From Clostridiaceae bacterium (GTDB taxonomy: Bacteria > Bacillota > Clostridia > Lachnospirales > Lachnospiraceae), in the NCBI GenBank assembly GCA_902363735.1, contig CABJBA010000005.1, forward strand, positions 1 to 64,000: 64,000 bases of DNA, written 5' to 3'. The notes below the pieces were generated by a model, which saw nothing but the letters and a program-made list of their open reading frames with translations, did no database searches and was not told the DNA's origin. Made by a program: the position numbers and the translations under genes. Positions 46,263 through 55,500 of the stretch are shown here, one piece after another. Every line of letters starts with the position of its first letter. The stretch's first letter is position 1.

Positions 46263-46856
46263 ATGGTCACGCTGAAAGAAAGTATTACAAAAGAGAACCT
46301 GTTAAGAGCTTTTGCAGGAGAATGTCAGGCATGGCGGCGTTATGAGTTTTCCGCTTCCCAGGCAAAGAATCAGAATCTTGAAGTGCTGTACTGGCTTTTC
46401 AATTATACTGGAAAACAGGAAAAGGAGCATGCAGAGATATTTTACAATCATTTAAGAGAATTTAACGGACAGGAAATATCCATTGATGCAAGTTATCCCA
46501 TTGATCATTCCAGTGATCTTCAGGAACTTTTAAAACTTGCCGCACAGCATGAGGCTGCTGAGCACGATACGATCTATAAATCCTTTGGAGATAAAGCAAA
46601 GGAAGAGGGATTTTCCCAGATTGCCAATTCCTTTTATATGATTGCTGAAATTGAACAGGTGCACAGTCAGCGTTTTACCCGGTACGCCAATCTGGTTCAG
46701 AACAACCAGCTATTTGACAATGAAACTCCTACGGAATATATATGTTTAAACTGCGGACATATTCACAGCGGTGCTAAAGCTCCCCAGGTATGTCCTGTCT
46801 GCAGTCATAATCAGGGATTTTTTGTACGGAGAGATGATTCTCCCTTCGGAAAATAA
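46263..46856 (+). CDS. Rubrerythrin
   Basis: This 197-aa oxidative-stress protein of anaerobes reduces peroxide. The N-terminal ferritin-like four-helix domain supplies diiron ligands (ENLLRAFAGECQAWRRYEF; EKEHAEIF; AAEHDTIY; AEIEQVHSQRF). A C-terminal rubredoxin-like domain has two CxxC knuckles (CLNCG and CPVC). The length is normal for classical rubrerythrin. It is monocistronic with an AGGAGG site and a strong terminator. Confidence 0.95.
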   Translation: MVTLKESITKENLLRAFAGECQAWRRYEFSASQAKNQNLEVLYWLFNYTGKQEKEHAEIFYNHLREFNGQEISIDASYPIDHSSDLQELLKLAAQHEAAEHDTIYKSFGDKAKEEGFSQIANSFYMIAEIEQVHSQRFTRYANLVQNNQLFDNETPTEYICLNCGHIHSGAKAPQVCPVCSHNQGFFVRRDDSPFGK

Positions 46857-46860
46857 AAGA

Positions 46861-46907
46861 AAGAGTTATTTCAGCCATGTTGGAGGTGCTGAAATAACTC
46901 TTGTATT
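46861..46907 (+). terminator. Terminator after rubrerythrin
   Basis: AAGAGTTATTTCAGC (46861-46875) pairs perfectly with GCTGAAATAACTCTT (46888-46902) around a 12-base loop. A short T-rich stretch follows. The 15-bp stem is strong in either direction. Confidence 0.85.
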
Positions 46908-47008
46908 TTCCCTCAGTTCTTTTAATCCTGCGGTATTCTAATAAGTTCCTGAAAGCAATCTGCGCTTTGCAGATAAAACTAAAAAGTTTAAACTTTTTTA
47001 ATATATGT

Positions 47009-47036
47009 TTGATAGTGTTGGGGGAAGAAATATGAT
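47009..47036 (+). promoter_or_regulatory. Candidate promoter upstream of the C39-like gene
   Basis: TTGATA (47009-47014) and TATGAT (47031-47036) are spaced 16 bp apart. A perfect palindrome AAAAAGTTTAAACTTTTT lies just upstream at 46981-46998, and a small hairpin ATCTGC/GCAGAT at 46958-46974. The rest of the spacer 46908-47132 shows no gene. Confidence 0.4.
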
Positions 47037-47141
47037 ACAATAAGGGCTCTGAAGTTATCAATAGAACAGGGTTTGTACATATAATATAAGTAATAATGAT
47101 TACTTGCGAGAGCTGATCAATATAGAAATGAGATGAGACAT

Positions 47142-47786
47142 ATGGAAATAAATAAAACAGTATCAGACAGTATTAAATTAAGCAGAAGTGAAGTTTTTAA
47201 AATTAAAGATGGAAACCGCATTTATAACGGACCCGATCAAAGCTGGTATCCAAAAGGTTTTCAAAGGCTGGCAGGATGTGGCCCCACCTCCTGTTCCAAT
47301 ATCATATGGTATCTGTCCCAGACAAGGGAGGAATATAAAAGGCTCTGCCCATATGACGGCGCTACTTATAAGGGATTTTTAAAGCTTATGGAGGATGTAT
47401 GGGAATATGTGACCCCAGGTTTAATGGGACTGAATAAGATAGAAAAGTTTGAGCAGGGAGTGGTTGAATTTGGAGAGGATAAAGGCTTTCATTTATCCTG
47501 TGATCTGCTGGAGATTCCGGAGAAAAACAAGATGGATGAGGAGAAAATAAAGGCGGCCTTTGACTTTGTTGAACATGCTCTGAAACAAGATCTTCCCGTA
47601 GCATTTTTAAACCTTCACAATGGAAATCTCCATAATCTGGAAAGCTGGCACTGGGTGACAATTTATGAATCAGACAGGGAGCATGGCTTGGTGTCCATAT
47701 TAGATCAGAGCAGGCTGAAAGAAATTGATTTAAGGCATTGGCTGAGAAATACCAATAAAGGAGGAGGCTTTGTGACCGTATATTAA
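47142..47786 (+). CDS. C39-like / papain-fold cysteine peptidase candidate
   Basis: This 214-aa protein of no named family I can recall has a papain-like cysteine protease pattern. GFQRLAGCGPTSCSNIIWYL carries a Gln, the GCGPT cysteine and a following helix, and SWHWVTIYE near residue 170 carries the candidate histidine. LDQ in SILDQSR could supply the third residue. This resembles the C39-like (PF13529) arrangement. No signal peptide or membrane segment is visible, so it would be cytosolic. The ATG at 47142 or the in-frame ATG at 47133 could be the start; ribosome sites are poor for both. It stands alone. Confidence 0.6.
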   Translation: MEINKTVSDSIKLSRSEVFKIKDGNRIYNGPDQSWYPKGFQRLAGCGPTSCSNIIWYLSQTREEYKRLCPYDGATYKGFLKLMEDVWEYVTPGLMGLNKIEKFEQGVVEFGEDKGFHLSCDLLEIPEKNKMDEEKIKAAFDFVEHALKQDLPVAFLNLHNGNLHNLESWHWVTIYESDREHGLVSILDQSRLKEIDLRHWLRNTNKGGGFVTVY

Positions 47787-47836
47787 ATCCAGGCATATGT
47801 TGGTGATTGTTCAGGGAATAAAATAAAACAGATCTG

Positions 47837-47875
47837 AAAAGACATTGGAGGTTTAAAATCCCAATGTCTTTTTTA
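47837..47875 (+). terminator. Terminator after the C39-like gene
   Basis: AAAAGACATTGG (47837-47848) pairs perfectly with CCAATGTCTTTT (47861-47872) around a 12-base loop and continues into a T-run. The flanking A and T runs make it potentially bidirectional. Confidence 0.85.
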
Positions 47876-47973
47876 TAATGTCTGTGCAATTGTGTTATGA
47901 AATGCCATCCATCCGGAAACCCTATAGTTATATGCATGAGATAGAACAGACAGACGGAGGTATGGACTAACAG

Positions 47974-48903
47974 ATGAATAAGAAGAAAATTTTACAAGGT
48001 ATAAAAGGACTTGGTAAGAATAAAAAAGCAGGATATTTTGAAGGGTGGTATTTTAAACATCAAAAAGAGGATATGGTATTAGCTCTCATCCCGGGCCAAA
48101 GCGTGGATGATGATGGGAGGAGGCATCCATTTTTGCAGATTATCTGGAATGAGAATTCTTATTTCATTAATTTCGAAGAGGAAGAATTTCTGACAGATAA
48201 ACGGCAGGGAAAGATTATGGTGGGAAACAATGTCTTTTCCCCCAGAGGCATGAGGCTGAATATAAAAACAAATGAGGTTTCCATAGAAGGAACAATTGGT
48301 TACGGTTCTTTGAGTGCGATCCGTTATCCCATTATGGGGCCTTTTCAGTTTGTCCCTTTTATGGAATGCAGCCATGAAGTGATCAGCATGTCACATTCAC
48401 TGCAGGGAAAGGTAAGAATCAATGGAAAGGTGCTGGATTTTAACGGAGGAAAGGGGTATATAGAAGGAGATAAGGGCAGGTCCTTTCCGTCTGATTATTT
48501 ATGGCTTCAATGCAACCAGTTCCGCGAAGAAGGGGCTGTTATGGTCTCCATTGCAGAAATACCTTTTCTGGGGCAACAATTCCAGGGCTGTATCTGTGTT
48601 GTGCAGTATCAGGGAAAGGAGTACCGGTTTGCAACATATTCAGGGGTGAAGATTGTAAGAAAAAGAGAAACAGCAGTTGTGTTAAAGCAGGGAAATTACT
48701 GTTTGGAAATATTTATATCAAATCAAAGAAAAAATAATCAGGCAAGTTTTTCTCATCAACTTCCTGCGCCCGATCAGGGGGCTATGAGCCGGTTCATAGA
48801 AGAAGCTCATTTGCTCCAGGGAAGGTTTTTGCTGTACCACAAAGAAACTCTGATTTTTGACTTGACCAGCAGGCATGTGAGTTTTGAGTATGTGGAAGGG
48901 TAG
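47974..48903 (+). CDS. Tocopherol-cyclase-like family protein
   Basis: This 309-aa protein resembles the tocopherol cyclase-like (PF14249) family found in some clostridia. Hallmarks are YFEGWYFKHQ near the N-terminus and GYIEGDKGRSFPSDYLWLQC in the middle, in an otherwise beta-rich, lipocalin-like sequence. Clostridia do not make tocopherol, so the true substrate is unknown; a lipid or isoprenoid role is only an inference. There are no membrane segments. It stands alone with a GGAGG site and a weak hairpin after it. Confidence 0.75.
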   Translation: MNKKKILQGIKGLGKNKKAGYFEGWYFKHQKEDMVLALIPGQSVDDDGRRHPFLQIIWNENSYFINFEEEEFLTDKRQGKIMVGNNVFSPRGMRLNIKTNEVSIEGTIGYGSLSAIRYPIMGPFQFVPFMECSHEVISMSHSLQGKVRINGKVLDFNGGKGYIEGDKGRSFPSDYLWLQCNQFREEGAVMVSIAEIPFLGQQFQGCICVVQYQGKEYRFATYSGVKIVRKRETAVVLKQGNYCLEIFISNQRKNNQASFSHQLPAPDQGAMSRFIEEAHLLQGRFLLYHKETLIFDLTSRHVSFEYVEG

Positions 48904-48926
48904 GGGATTCCAACCCTTCTTTCAGC
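48895..48926 (+). terminator. Weak terminator after the tocopherol-cyclase-like gene
   Basis: GAAGGG near the stop codon pairs with CCCTTC around a 13-base loop, followed by TTTC. The stem is only 6 bp. Confidence 0.4.
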
Positions 48927-49041
48927 TTATAGAGAAAAACTATAAAATCCCCCTATCTATCAGGTTTATCTATTGGACGTAACGGACAATCCCTAATAGA
49001 ATAGATATATCAACATAAAATATGCGGGAGGTTACACAGAG

Positions 49042-49533
49042 ATGAATGTTAAACAGGAGGTTAGTGTAAAGAAGATTGGTAAAGATGCGGAGGAGTTATT
49101 CCGGGGAGGCTTTTTCTGCTCGGAAGCGGTTATGAGCTCCATGCGTTCCAACTTCGAACTGGACATACCGGAGGAAGTTATTGCTATGGCATCAGGATTT
49201 CCGGTGGGGATCGGACGTTCCAAATGTCTGTGCGGAGCAGTATCCGGAGGTGTTATGGCCCTGGGCCTGTTTTTCGGACGAACCAAGCAGGGAGATCCTA
49301 AAGTGGAGAAAAATCTGGAAGTGGCTAAGGAACTTCACGACTGGTTCAAGGAAAACAACGGAAAAAATGCATTGTGCTGCAGAATACTGACCAAGGAATT
49401 TGATATGGGTGCAGGCGAGCATAAGGAGCAGTGCATTAAATTGACAGGGATGATAGCAGGAAAAGTAGCTGAGATTGTGGTTCGGGAATTTGGACTAACC
49501 AATATTGATGAATTACAGCTTGCGGGGGAATGA
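49042..49533 (+). CDS. C-GCAxxG-C-C family (putative redox-active) protein
   Basis: This 163-aa protein shows the defining cysteine pattern of the family: an early Cys (GGFFCSEAV), the CLCGAVSGG core, CC in ALCCRIL and a late Cys (KEQCIKL). The family is assumed to be redox-active or to bind a metal centre, but its role is unknown. The next gene, a TDT-type transporter, starts one base after its stop, so the two form an operon. A GGGAGG site precedes the ATG. Confidence 0.88.
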   Translation: MNVKQEVSVKKIGKDAEELFRGGFFCSEAVMSSMRSNFELDIPEEVIAMASGFPVGIGRSKCLCGAVSGGVMALGLFFGRTKQGDPKVEKNLEVAKELHDWFKENNGKNALCCRILTKEFDMGAGEHKEQCIKLTGMIAGKVAEIVVREFGLTNIDELQLAGE

Positions 49534-49534
49534 G

Positions 49535-50440
49535 ATGATTAAAAAAATACCTGTTCCAATGGCAGGGCTAATGCTGGGGCTGGCAGCCCTGGGCAATCTC
49601 CTACAAAGCTATTCGGAGGCCGTCCGCCTGCTGTGCGGAGCTATTTCAGCCATATTGGGAATTTTAATTCTTTGCAAATGTATGTTTCATTTTGACATGG
49701 TAAAAGAAGATATGAAAAATCCTATCGTAGCAAGTGTATCAGGAACTTTTTCTATGGCAGTGATTTTACTGTCAGCTTATGCAAAGCCTTTTATCGGCAG
49801 CGGTGCAATTTATATCTGGTATCTGGGAATTGGGTTACATATTTTACTGATAGTGTATTTTACTATCCGCTTTCTTCTTAAACTTAATATGAAAACCGTA
49901 TTTGCCAGCTACTACATTGTATATGTGGGAATTGTGGCAGCCAGCGTCACAGCGCCTGCATTTGGACAGACAAAGCTTGGGCTGGGAATATTCTGGTTTG
50001 GTCTGATATGCTGTTTGATTCTGCTGGTGCTTGTAACAGTCCGGTATATGAAGCATAAAGAAATTCCGGAACCGGCAAGGCCGCTTTTTTGCATCTATAC
50101 GGCGCCGGTCAGCCTCTGTCTGGCAGGCTATCTCCAGTCTGCAGAAGTTAAATCAACGGAAATGGTTCTGTTTCTTTTGATACTGGCTTCTCTGCTGTAT
50201 TTATCGGTGCTGGTCCAGCTTCCTAAGTTTCTGGCCTTACCATTTTATCCAAGCTATTCCGCATTCACCTTTCCTGTTGTCATCAGTGCTATTGGGTTGA
50301 AGATGTCGGCTGGATTTCTGGGGAAAGCAGGTTATAGCATAAGCTTTTTACCAGTGTTGGTGACGGTGGAAACAGTCATTGCAGTTTGTCTGGTTGTTTA
50401 TGTGTTCATTCGGTATATGAAGTTTTTGTTCAGCAAATAA
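49535..50440 (+). CDS. TDT family transporter (TehA/Mae1/SLAC1-like)
   Basis: This 301-aa protein is almost entirely membrane-embedded, with about ten segments, and fits the tellurite-resistance/dicarboxylate transporter family (TDT). Members export or channel small anions. PVPMAGLMLGLAALGNL at the N-terminus is a family hallmark. The start at 49535 follows GGGGGAA. It is coupled to the cysteine-motif protein upstream, a pairing that may link anion movement to redox state; that is inference. Confidence 0.85.
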   Translation: MIKKIPVPMAGLMLGLAALGNLLQSYSEAVRLLCGAISAILGILILCKCMFHFDMVKEDMKNPIVASVSGTFSMAVILLSAYAKPFIGSGAIYIWYLGIGLHILLIVYFTIRFLLKLNMKTVFASYYIVYVGIVAASVTAPAFGQTKLGLGIFWFGLICCLILLVLVTVRYMKHKEIPEPARPLFCIYTAPVSLCLAGYLQSAEVKSTEMVLFLLILASLLYLSVLVQLPKFLALPFYPSYSAFTFPVVISAIGLKMSAGFLGKAGYSISFLPVLVTVETVIAVCLVVYVFIRYMKFLFSK

Positions 50441-50458
50441 ATAAGATACGAAGCAGAC

Positions 50459-50489
50459 AGCGGGGAAGGGAAACCTTCCCTGCTTTTTG
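50459..50489 (+). terminator. Terminator after the TDT transporter
   Basis: AGCGGGGAAGG (50459-50469) pairs with CCTTCCCTGCT (50474-50484), with one G-U pair and a tight GAAA loop, and is followed by TTTTT. Confidence 0.9.
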
Positions 50490-50549
50490 TAGTTGCTGAG
50501 CAGTCAGGAAGAAACTTTGTACCATCAGTTGTAAAATAGGATATTTTGG

Positions 50550-50600
50550 TAAACAGTGTATAACAGTTGACAAAAACAAGCAACTGTTATACACTGTTTA
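50550..50600. promoter_or_regulatory. Perfect 20-bp inverted repeat containing the GntR operon promoter
   Basis: TAAACAGTGTATAACAGTTG (50550-50569) is repeated as its exact reverse complement at 50581-50600 with an 11-base centre. A TTGACA -35 box (50567-50572) and a TATACA -10 box (50589-50594), 16 bp apart, lie inside it. This is the likely autoregulatory operator of the GntR protein encoded 15 bp downstream; YtrA-type regulators bind AGTGTA/TACACT-like inverted repeats. Confidence 0.88.
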
Positions 50601-50614
50601 TTGAGGAGGGGATT

Positions 50615-50986
50615 ATGAAGCTGATTATTAATAATTCATCTATGCAGCCCATTTACGAACAGATTGTGGAGCAGATCAAACGTTTAATCATACAGGAACA
50701 ACTGAAAGAGGGGGATATGCTTCCTTCGGTGCGGTCTTTGGCAAAGGATTTAAGGGTCAGTGCCCTGACTGTAAAGAAATCTTATGATGCATTGGAGCAG
50801 GAAGGTTTTGTCATAACTGTTCATGGTAAGGGCAGCTTTGTTGCCGGAACCAGTCCTAATTTGATTTTAGAGGAACGGAAAAAGGAAGTGGAAGCTGATT
50901 TGGAAACAGCCATACGCAAGGGAAGAAGCTGCGGGATGAGCAATGGGGAACTGATGGAGTTGTTTCATATTGTTTTGGAGGATTGA
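50615..50986 (+). CDS. GntR-family regulator, YtrA subfamily
   Basis: This 123-aa protein has the GntR winged helix in its N-terminal two thirds (PIYEQIVEQIKRLIIQEQLK, then LPSVRSLAKDLRVSALTVKKSYDALEQEGFV) and only a short C-terminal helical tail, as in the YtrA subfamily. The ATG at 50615 follows GAGGAGGGG; the longer in-frame ORF from 50567 would begin inside the promoter. It is the first gene of an operon with an ABC ATPase and permease and probably represses it through the inverted repeat upstream. Confidence 0.94.
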   Translation: MKLIINNSSMQPIYEQIVEQIKRLIIQEQLKEGDMLPSVRSLAKDLRVSALTVKKSYDALEQEGFVITVHGKGSFVAGTSPNLILEERKKEVEADLETAIRKGRSCGMSNGELMELFHIVLED

Positions 50987-50991
50987 CCAGG

Positions 50992-51840
50992 ATGTTAAAG
51001 TTAGAAAAAGTGGAAAAGTATTATAGTGATTTTAGTCTGAACTGTTCTATGGAATTACGCCCAGGCTGTATTACCGGTCTGATCGGCCCTAATGGTGCTG
51101 GAAAAACCACAGTATTTAAGTCTGTTTTAGGCCTGATCAACATAGACAGCGGGCGTGTTACGGTCTTTGGAAAAGATTCTGCTTCCCTGACCCCTCAGGA
51201 CAGGGAAGACATGGGAGTTGTATTGGCTGATTCAGGCTTCAGCGGATATTTGTCTATTGAGGATATTATTCCGGTGATGGAGAGCCTTTATAAAAGGTTT
51301 GACAAACAGGAGTTCAGAAAGAAATGTGAAGAATTTGGCCTGCCTTTTCAGAAAAAGATCAAGGATTTCTCCACTGGAATGAAAGCAAAGCTGAAAGTGA
51401 TTGCAGCCATGTCACACGGTGCCAGCCTGCTGATTTTAGATGAACCAACCTCAGGGCTTGATGTCATAGCGAGAGATGAGATGCTGGACTATATCAGAAG
51501 CTATATGGAAGATGGGGAAAGGTCTGTTCTGATCAGCTCCCACATATCAGGGGATCTGGAAACCTTATGCGACGACCTTTATCTGATTGACAAAGGAAAT
51601 CTGATTCTTCATGAAGAAACAGACAATCTTCTTGGCAATTACTGTCTTTTAAAAGTAACGGAAAAGCAGTATGTAGAACTGGATAAACGATATATCATCA
51701 AACGCAGGAAGGAAACCTTTGGCTATAGCTGTCTTTCGGACCAAAAGCAGTTCTATTTGGAAAATAATCCGGGATTGGTCATAGAAAAGGGCAGTATTGA
51801 TGAGGTGATAACAATGATGATTCGAGGTGAGGAATTATGA
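50992..51840 (+). CDS. ABC transporter ATP-binding protein
   Basis: This 282-aa ATPase has Walker A GPNGAGKTT, signature STGMKAK (divergent, as is usual for this subfamily), Walker B LLILDEPTSGLD and switch His in ISSHISGD. A C-terminal region of about 70 residues follows the ATPase core. I chose the ATG at 50992; a TTG at 50983 is too close to the GGAGG site. Its end overlaps the permease start by 4 bp. It is similar to the ATPases of YtrA-regulated exporters. Confidence 0.93.
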   Translation: MLKLEKVEKYYSDFSLNCSMELRPGCITGLIGPNGAGKTTVFKSVLGLINIDSGRVTVFGKDSASLTPQDREDMGVVLADSGFSGYLSIEDIIPVMESLYKRFDKQEFRKKCEEFGLPFQKKIKDFSTGMKAKLKVIAAMSHGASLLILDEPTSGLDVIARDEMLDYIRSYMEDGERSVLISSHISGDLETLCDDLYLIDKGNLILHEETDNLLGNYCLLKVTEKQYVELDKRYIIKRRKETFGYSCLSDQKQFYLENNPGLVIEKGSIDEVITMMIRGEEL

Positions 51841-52490
51841 AAGGGTTATTGATTAAGGATTTGTTTCTTCTGAAAAATCAAAAGAGATTTTTGATTACAT
51901 TGCTCATTACGTGTGCAGTCATGCTGTTTACCAACGGTGATCCTTCTTTTGTTATTAATTATTCGGTTCTTATTTTCTCCATGCTTGCATTAAGCACCGT
52001 AAGTTATGATGAAATGGAACATGGTTTTTCCTTCCTGTTTATTCTTCCAATAAACAGGGCAGTGTATGTGCGTGAAAAATATGTATTCTGTTTACTGATC
52101 GGCGGTGCTGCCTGGCTGATCTCCATCTTGGTTGCAGTAATGGGTGGGCTTTTGGGGCAGGGGTGGGAATTGTCCCAGGCTCTTTTCATGGCTTTTATTT
52201 CTCTGGCAATAACTCAGCTCCTTTTTTCCGTAACTTTGCCTCTTCAGTTGAAGTTCGGTGCGGAAAAAGGCAGAGTTGTAATGATGGCAGCCATTGGATT
52301 TTTGTTTGCCGGCATTTTTGTAGTTGTAAAAAAACTGAAGCATTTGGACTATGATATAGGCAGGGCGGCGGCAAATCTGGAGGGGATAGGGCCGGTGAAA
52401 CTTGTTGGATTGGTGATTCTGGTTTGTTTGGCTGCTTCTGCGGTTTCTTACTATATATCTCTCAGAATTATGGAGAAGAAGGAATTTTAG
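51837..52490 (+). CDS. ABC-2 type transporter permease
   Basis: This 217-aa membrane protein has about six membrane segments and a conserved cytoplasmic stretch (TVSYDEMEHGFSFLFILPINRAVYVREKYVF) typical of the ABC-2 permease group paired with YtrB-like ATPases. It should form the pore for the preceding ATPase. The substrate is unknown; related systems respond to cell-wall antibiotics. Confidence 0.9.
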   Translation: MKGLLIKDLFLLKNQKRFLITLLITCAVMLFTNGDPSFVINYSVLIFSMLALSTVSYDEMEHGFSFLFILPINRAVYVREKYVFCLLIGGAAWLISILVAVMGGLLGQGWELSQALFMAFISLAITQLLFSVTLPLQLKFGAEKGRVVMMAAIGFLFAGIFVVVKKLKHLDYDIGRAAANLEGIGPVKLVGLVILVCLAASAVSYYISLRIMEKKEF

Positions 52491-52549
52491 CAGAGCCGGT
52501 TTAAATGTGATAAAAAAAGGAAATTCGTTTTATTGCAGGGTATTGCGAA

Positions 52550-52588
52550 GGACGCACAGGCTGAAAATTCAACCTGTGCGCCTTTTTT
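52550..52588. terminator. Terminator between the ABC operon and the SLH gene
   Basis: GACGCACAGG-CTGAA pairs with TTCAA-CCTGTGCGCC around a tiny AA loop and is followed by TTTTTT. It serves the plus-strand ABC operon and lies in the convergent gap before the minus-strand SLH gene end. Confidence 0.85.
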
Positions 52589-52594
52589 GATGCC

Positions 52595-55500
52595 TTATTT
52601 CATTATTCTTACGCCGTTTGCATTTACCTCGTAGCCATCCACGGTTGTACTTTTTGCAAGCTTGCCGTCCCCATAGAAGTAATACCACATGCCGTCAATC
52701 TGGATCCACATGTCAGATACCATAATGCCATCTGTGGTGAAATAGTATTTCACGCCGTCAATGGTCTGGGTGTTGGTAAGGGCCTTGCCGTCTTTGTAGT
52801 AGAGATACTGCCCGGCATCATTCAGTGCCCAGCCCTGTGCCGTAGCAGGGTCAATAGTCAGTTTGATGTAGCGGTGGAGCATGGAGGAAAACTCGGCGCG
52901 GGTGGCGCTGGATTTCGGATTGAACTTGTTGTTTGTGCCACCCATCATAATGCCAGCCTGCTGCATGGCTGTAACCGCTGTCTTGTAGCTGCTGCCGATA
53001 CTGGAAGTGTCCGCATAGATGGTAGCCGTGCGCGTCACAGGCAGGGTGAAGCCGGTTGCCTTGGCGTAGTTTGCAAAGATTACTGCAATTTCCTCACGGG
53101 TGATGACACGGTCGGGTTCAAACCTGCCGTTGTCTGTGCCCTGCATAATACCCTTCTGGTAAGCCCATTCGACGTAGGGGCGGAAAGCACTGTCCGCTGT
53201 TACATCTGTGAAGCTGTTTGTTGTGTAGGCTTTTACATCCAAGCCTGCCAGTCTTCCGATAGCTTCTGCCAGCTTCCCTCTTGTTATTGCTTCGTCGGGG
53301 GCAAAGGTGGTTTCCGCTGTGTCTGAGAGAAGCCCTTTGCCGGCCAAATAGTCAATGCTTTCTGCTGCCCAATGCATTGACGTGTCGGTAAATTTCCCTG
53401 ACGGAGCAGCATAGCCCACGCCGTACACCGAGAAGTGGTTTGTAGCAAAAATCATGTTACCGGTGTATGAATCATATGAGGAATCCGCAATGCGGTTCAT
53501 TTGTCCCTCAGCATCCACATACACGGCGTAGAGGTATCCCGCTGCCTCGTTCCTGCCCAGGGTACTGGGAATCGACAGGTTGACAGATCCTGTGTCTAGG
53601 CTTGTAATGCTTACGGTTTTGCCATCCGTTACCGTACTTAGGGCGATGTCATAGGCATTGCGGACACCATTCACAGTTACCGGCTTTATGGCAAGAGTCA
53701 CATTACCGGTACCCTGCTTTTGAAGCTGGGCCAGCGCCTTTGCGTCGAAAATTGTGCCCACAGGAATGCCTGTCAGTTCAAAGTGCTTGGCTCCCCCACT
53801 GATCAGCTGATTTAAGGCGGAGCGCTCCAGTGTGACGGTCAGCCCTGATGCAGAGGGATGATCCAATTCAATCCTTACGCTTATGCCGTAAGCCATGCGG
53901 TTCTGCGCCTTAGCTTTCGCCTGGGCTTTTTTAAGGGAAGACTTCACCATACTGTCGGTGACGGTGAAGGTTTTCTGCTCGGTGGTTCCATCCACTTTTT
54001 CCGTGACAGTGCCGATGGTGGGCTGGTCGAACAATGCGGCCGGAGTGAGGGTGTCCACTGGTTTGGAGCTTTGATCTGAATGATCGCTGCCGGAACCACT
54101 GCCGCCTGTATATGTCCAGTGGGCATATACTGTATCATTTGCGGTAAATACGGTGTTTGTGCTAATCTGCGATCCGCCGCTTGAGGCTGTAAACCAGCCG
54201 TCAAAGCGGTGGTTGCTCCTTGTAGAGAGGGGCAGGCTTACCAGCTTTCCATCTATGCCTGTCTGCATAGATGTATTTGCCACTGTTCCGCCGTTTGCGT
54301 TAAAAGAAATCGTGTATGTATTTACAGGTGGTATGCTGACCGTAATCGTTGCAACATTCGATCGGACGGACGTTGCTCCCGCTGCACTTACCTGGCAGTA
54401 ATAGTAATAGATTCCTGCTGTCAGTGTGTTGGGGATAGGGAAAATGTCGGCTGTCACATTGGTAGTGGCTGAATTCCTATAACTTGTATCATCGCAGGAG
54501 AACCACTCGTAACTTGGTGAGCCGTTGTCCGAAACAGTTGCTTCAATGCTCAGGCTGTCGCTGATGCTGCCCTCTGTAAGGAAGGGCGGAGGGGTGGGAT
54601 GTGTGGTGATGAAAATGGTGGGGTGTGCCGTAACACTCACCTCAATATTTTTTGATTGCCCGGCAAGTGCTCCGCCAACCCATGTTACTGTTACTGTTGC
54701 CGTGCCTCCATTAAGGCCTGTTATGGTAATTGTGTCTTCATTTAGCGAGACAGCAGCAATATTGGGGTTATTACTTGAAACAGTACAGCCAGTCGCCTCA
54801 AAATATCCCGCACCAAGATTAAAGGTTCTGACCACATTTGCATCTGCTACCATACTGATATCGGACACATCTGAAACAGAAGGCTCAACTGCTGGAGTAC
54901 CGCCGGTTTGGAAGGTACCCTTAACATAGTTAAGGGTACCTTCACCAATATAGTTAGCAGGATTGGAATTGCGGAGAGATACTTCCCCGGTAGTATCTAT
55001 AGTGATAGTATTTCTGCAGAGTAAGTCTCCATGGAAGAAACCTCCCAGCGCCTCTATTGTTGCGCTGCCTAAGACAGATAGTGAACCACTGACATGAAAA
55101 GCAGCATTACCCATTGAAGTTGACGATACTGTTCCGCTGCGAATAACCAAATCGCCAGATGAAATAATAGCAGCGCTAGAATTATTGACAGAAAGCTTAT
55201 CCGCATCTATTCCCGTACAATTGATTTCCATCGAGCCGTGGCTCTTCAATTTTCCGTTGATTGTTACATCACCGCTATATTCTATATAAACGGTGTCTGT
55301 TCCAGCAGATTGAATGTCAATCTCCTGCCCTGTATAAGTGCTGCTCAGTATCAGGGTACTGGTACTTGTTATCCAGCTCCAGCCCGTGCCATCTTGATCG
55401 TCAGAGAGGTTATAGCCCGGAGTTCCGCCAATCGTCATGGTTCCGGTTGATGCCTGTAATGTTACAGCTGCAAAATTTAACGATGTAATTTCCGTCACCA

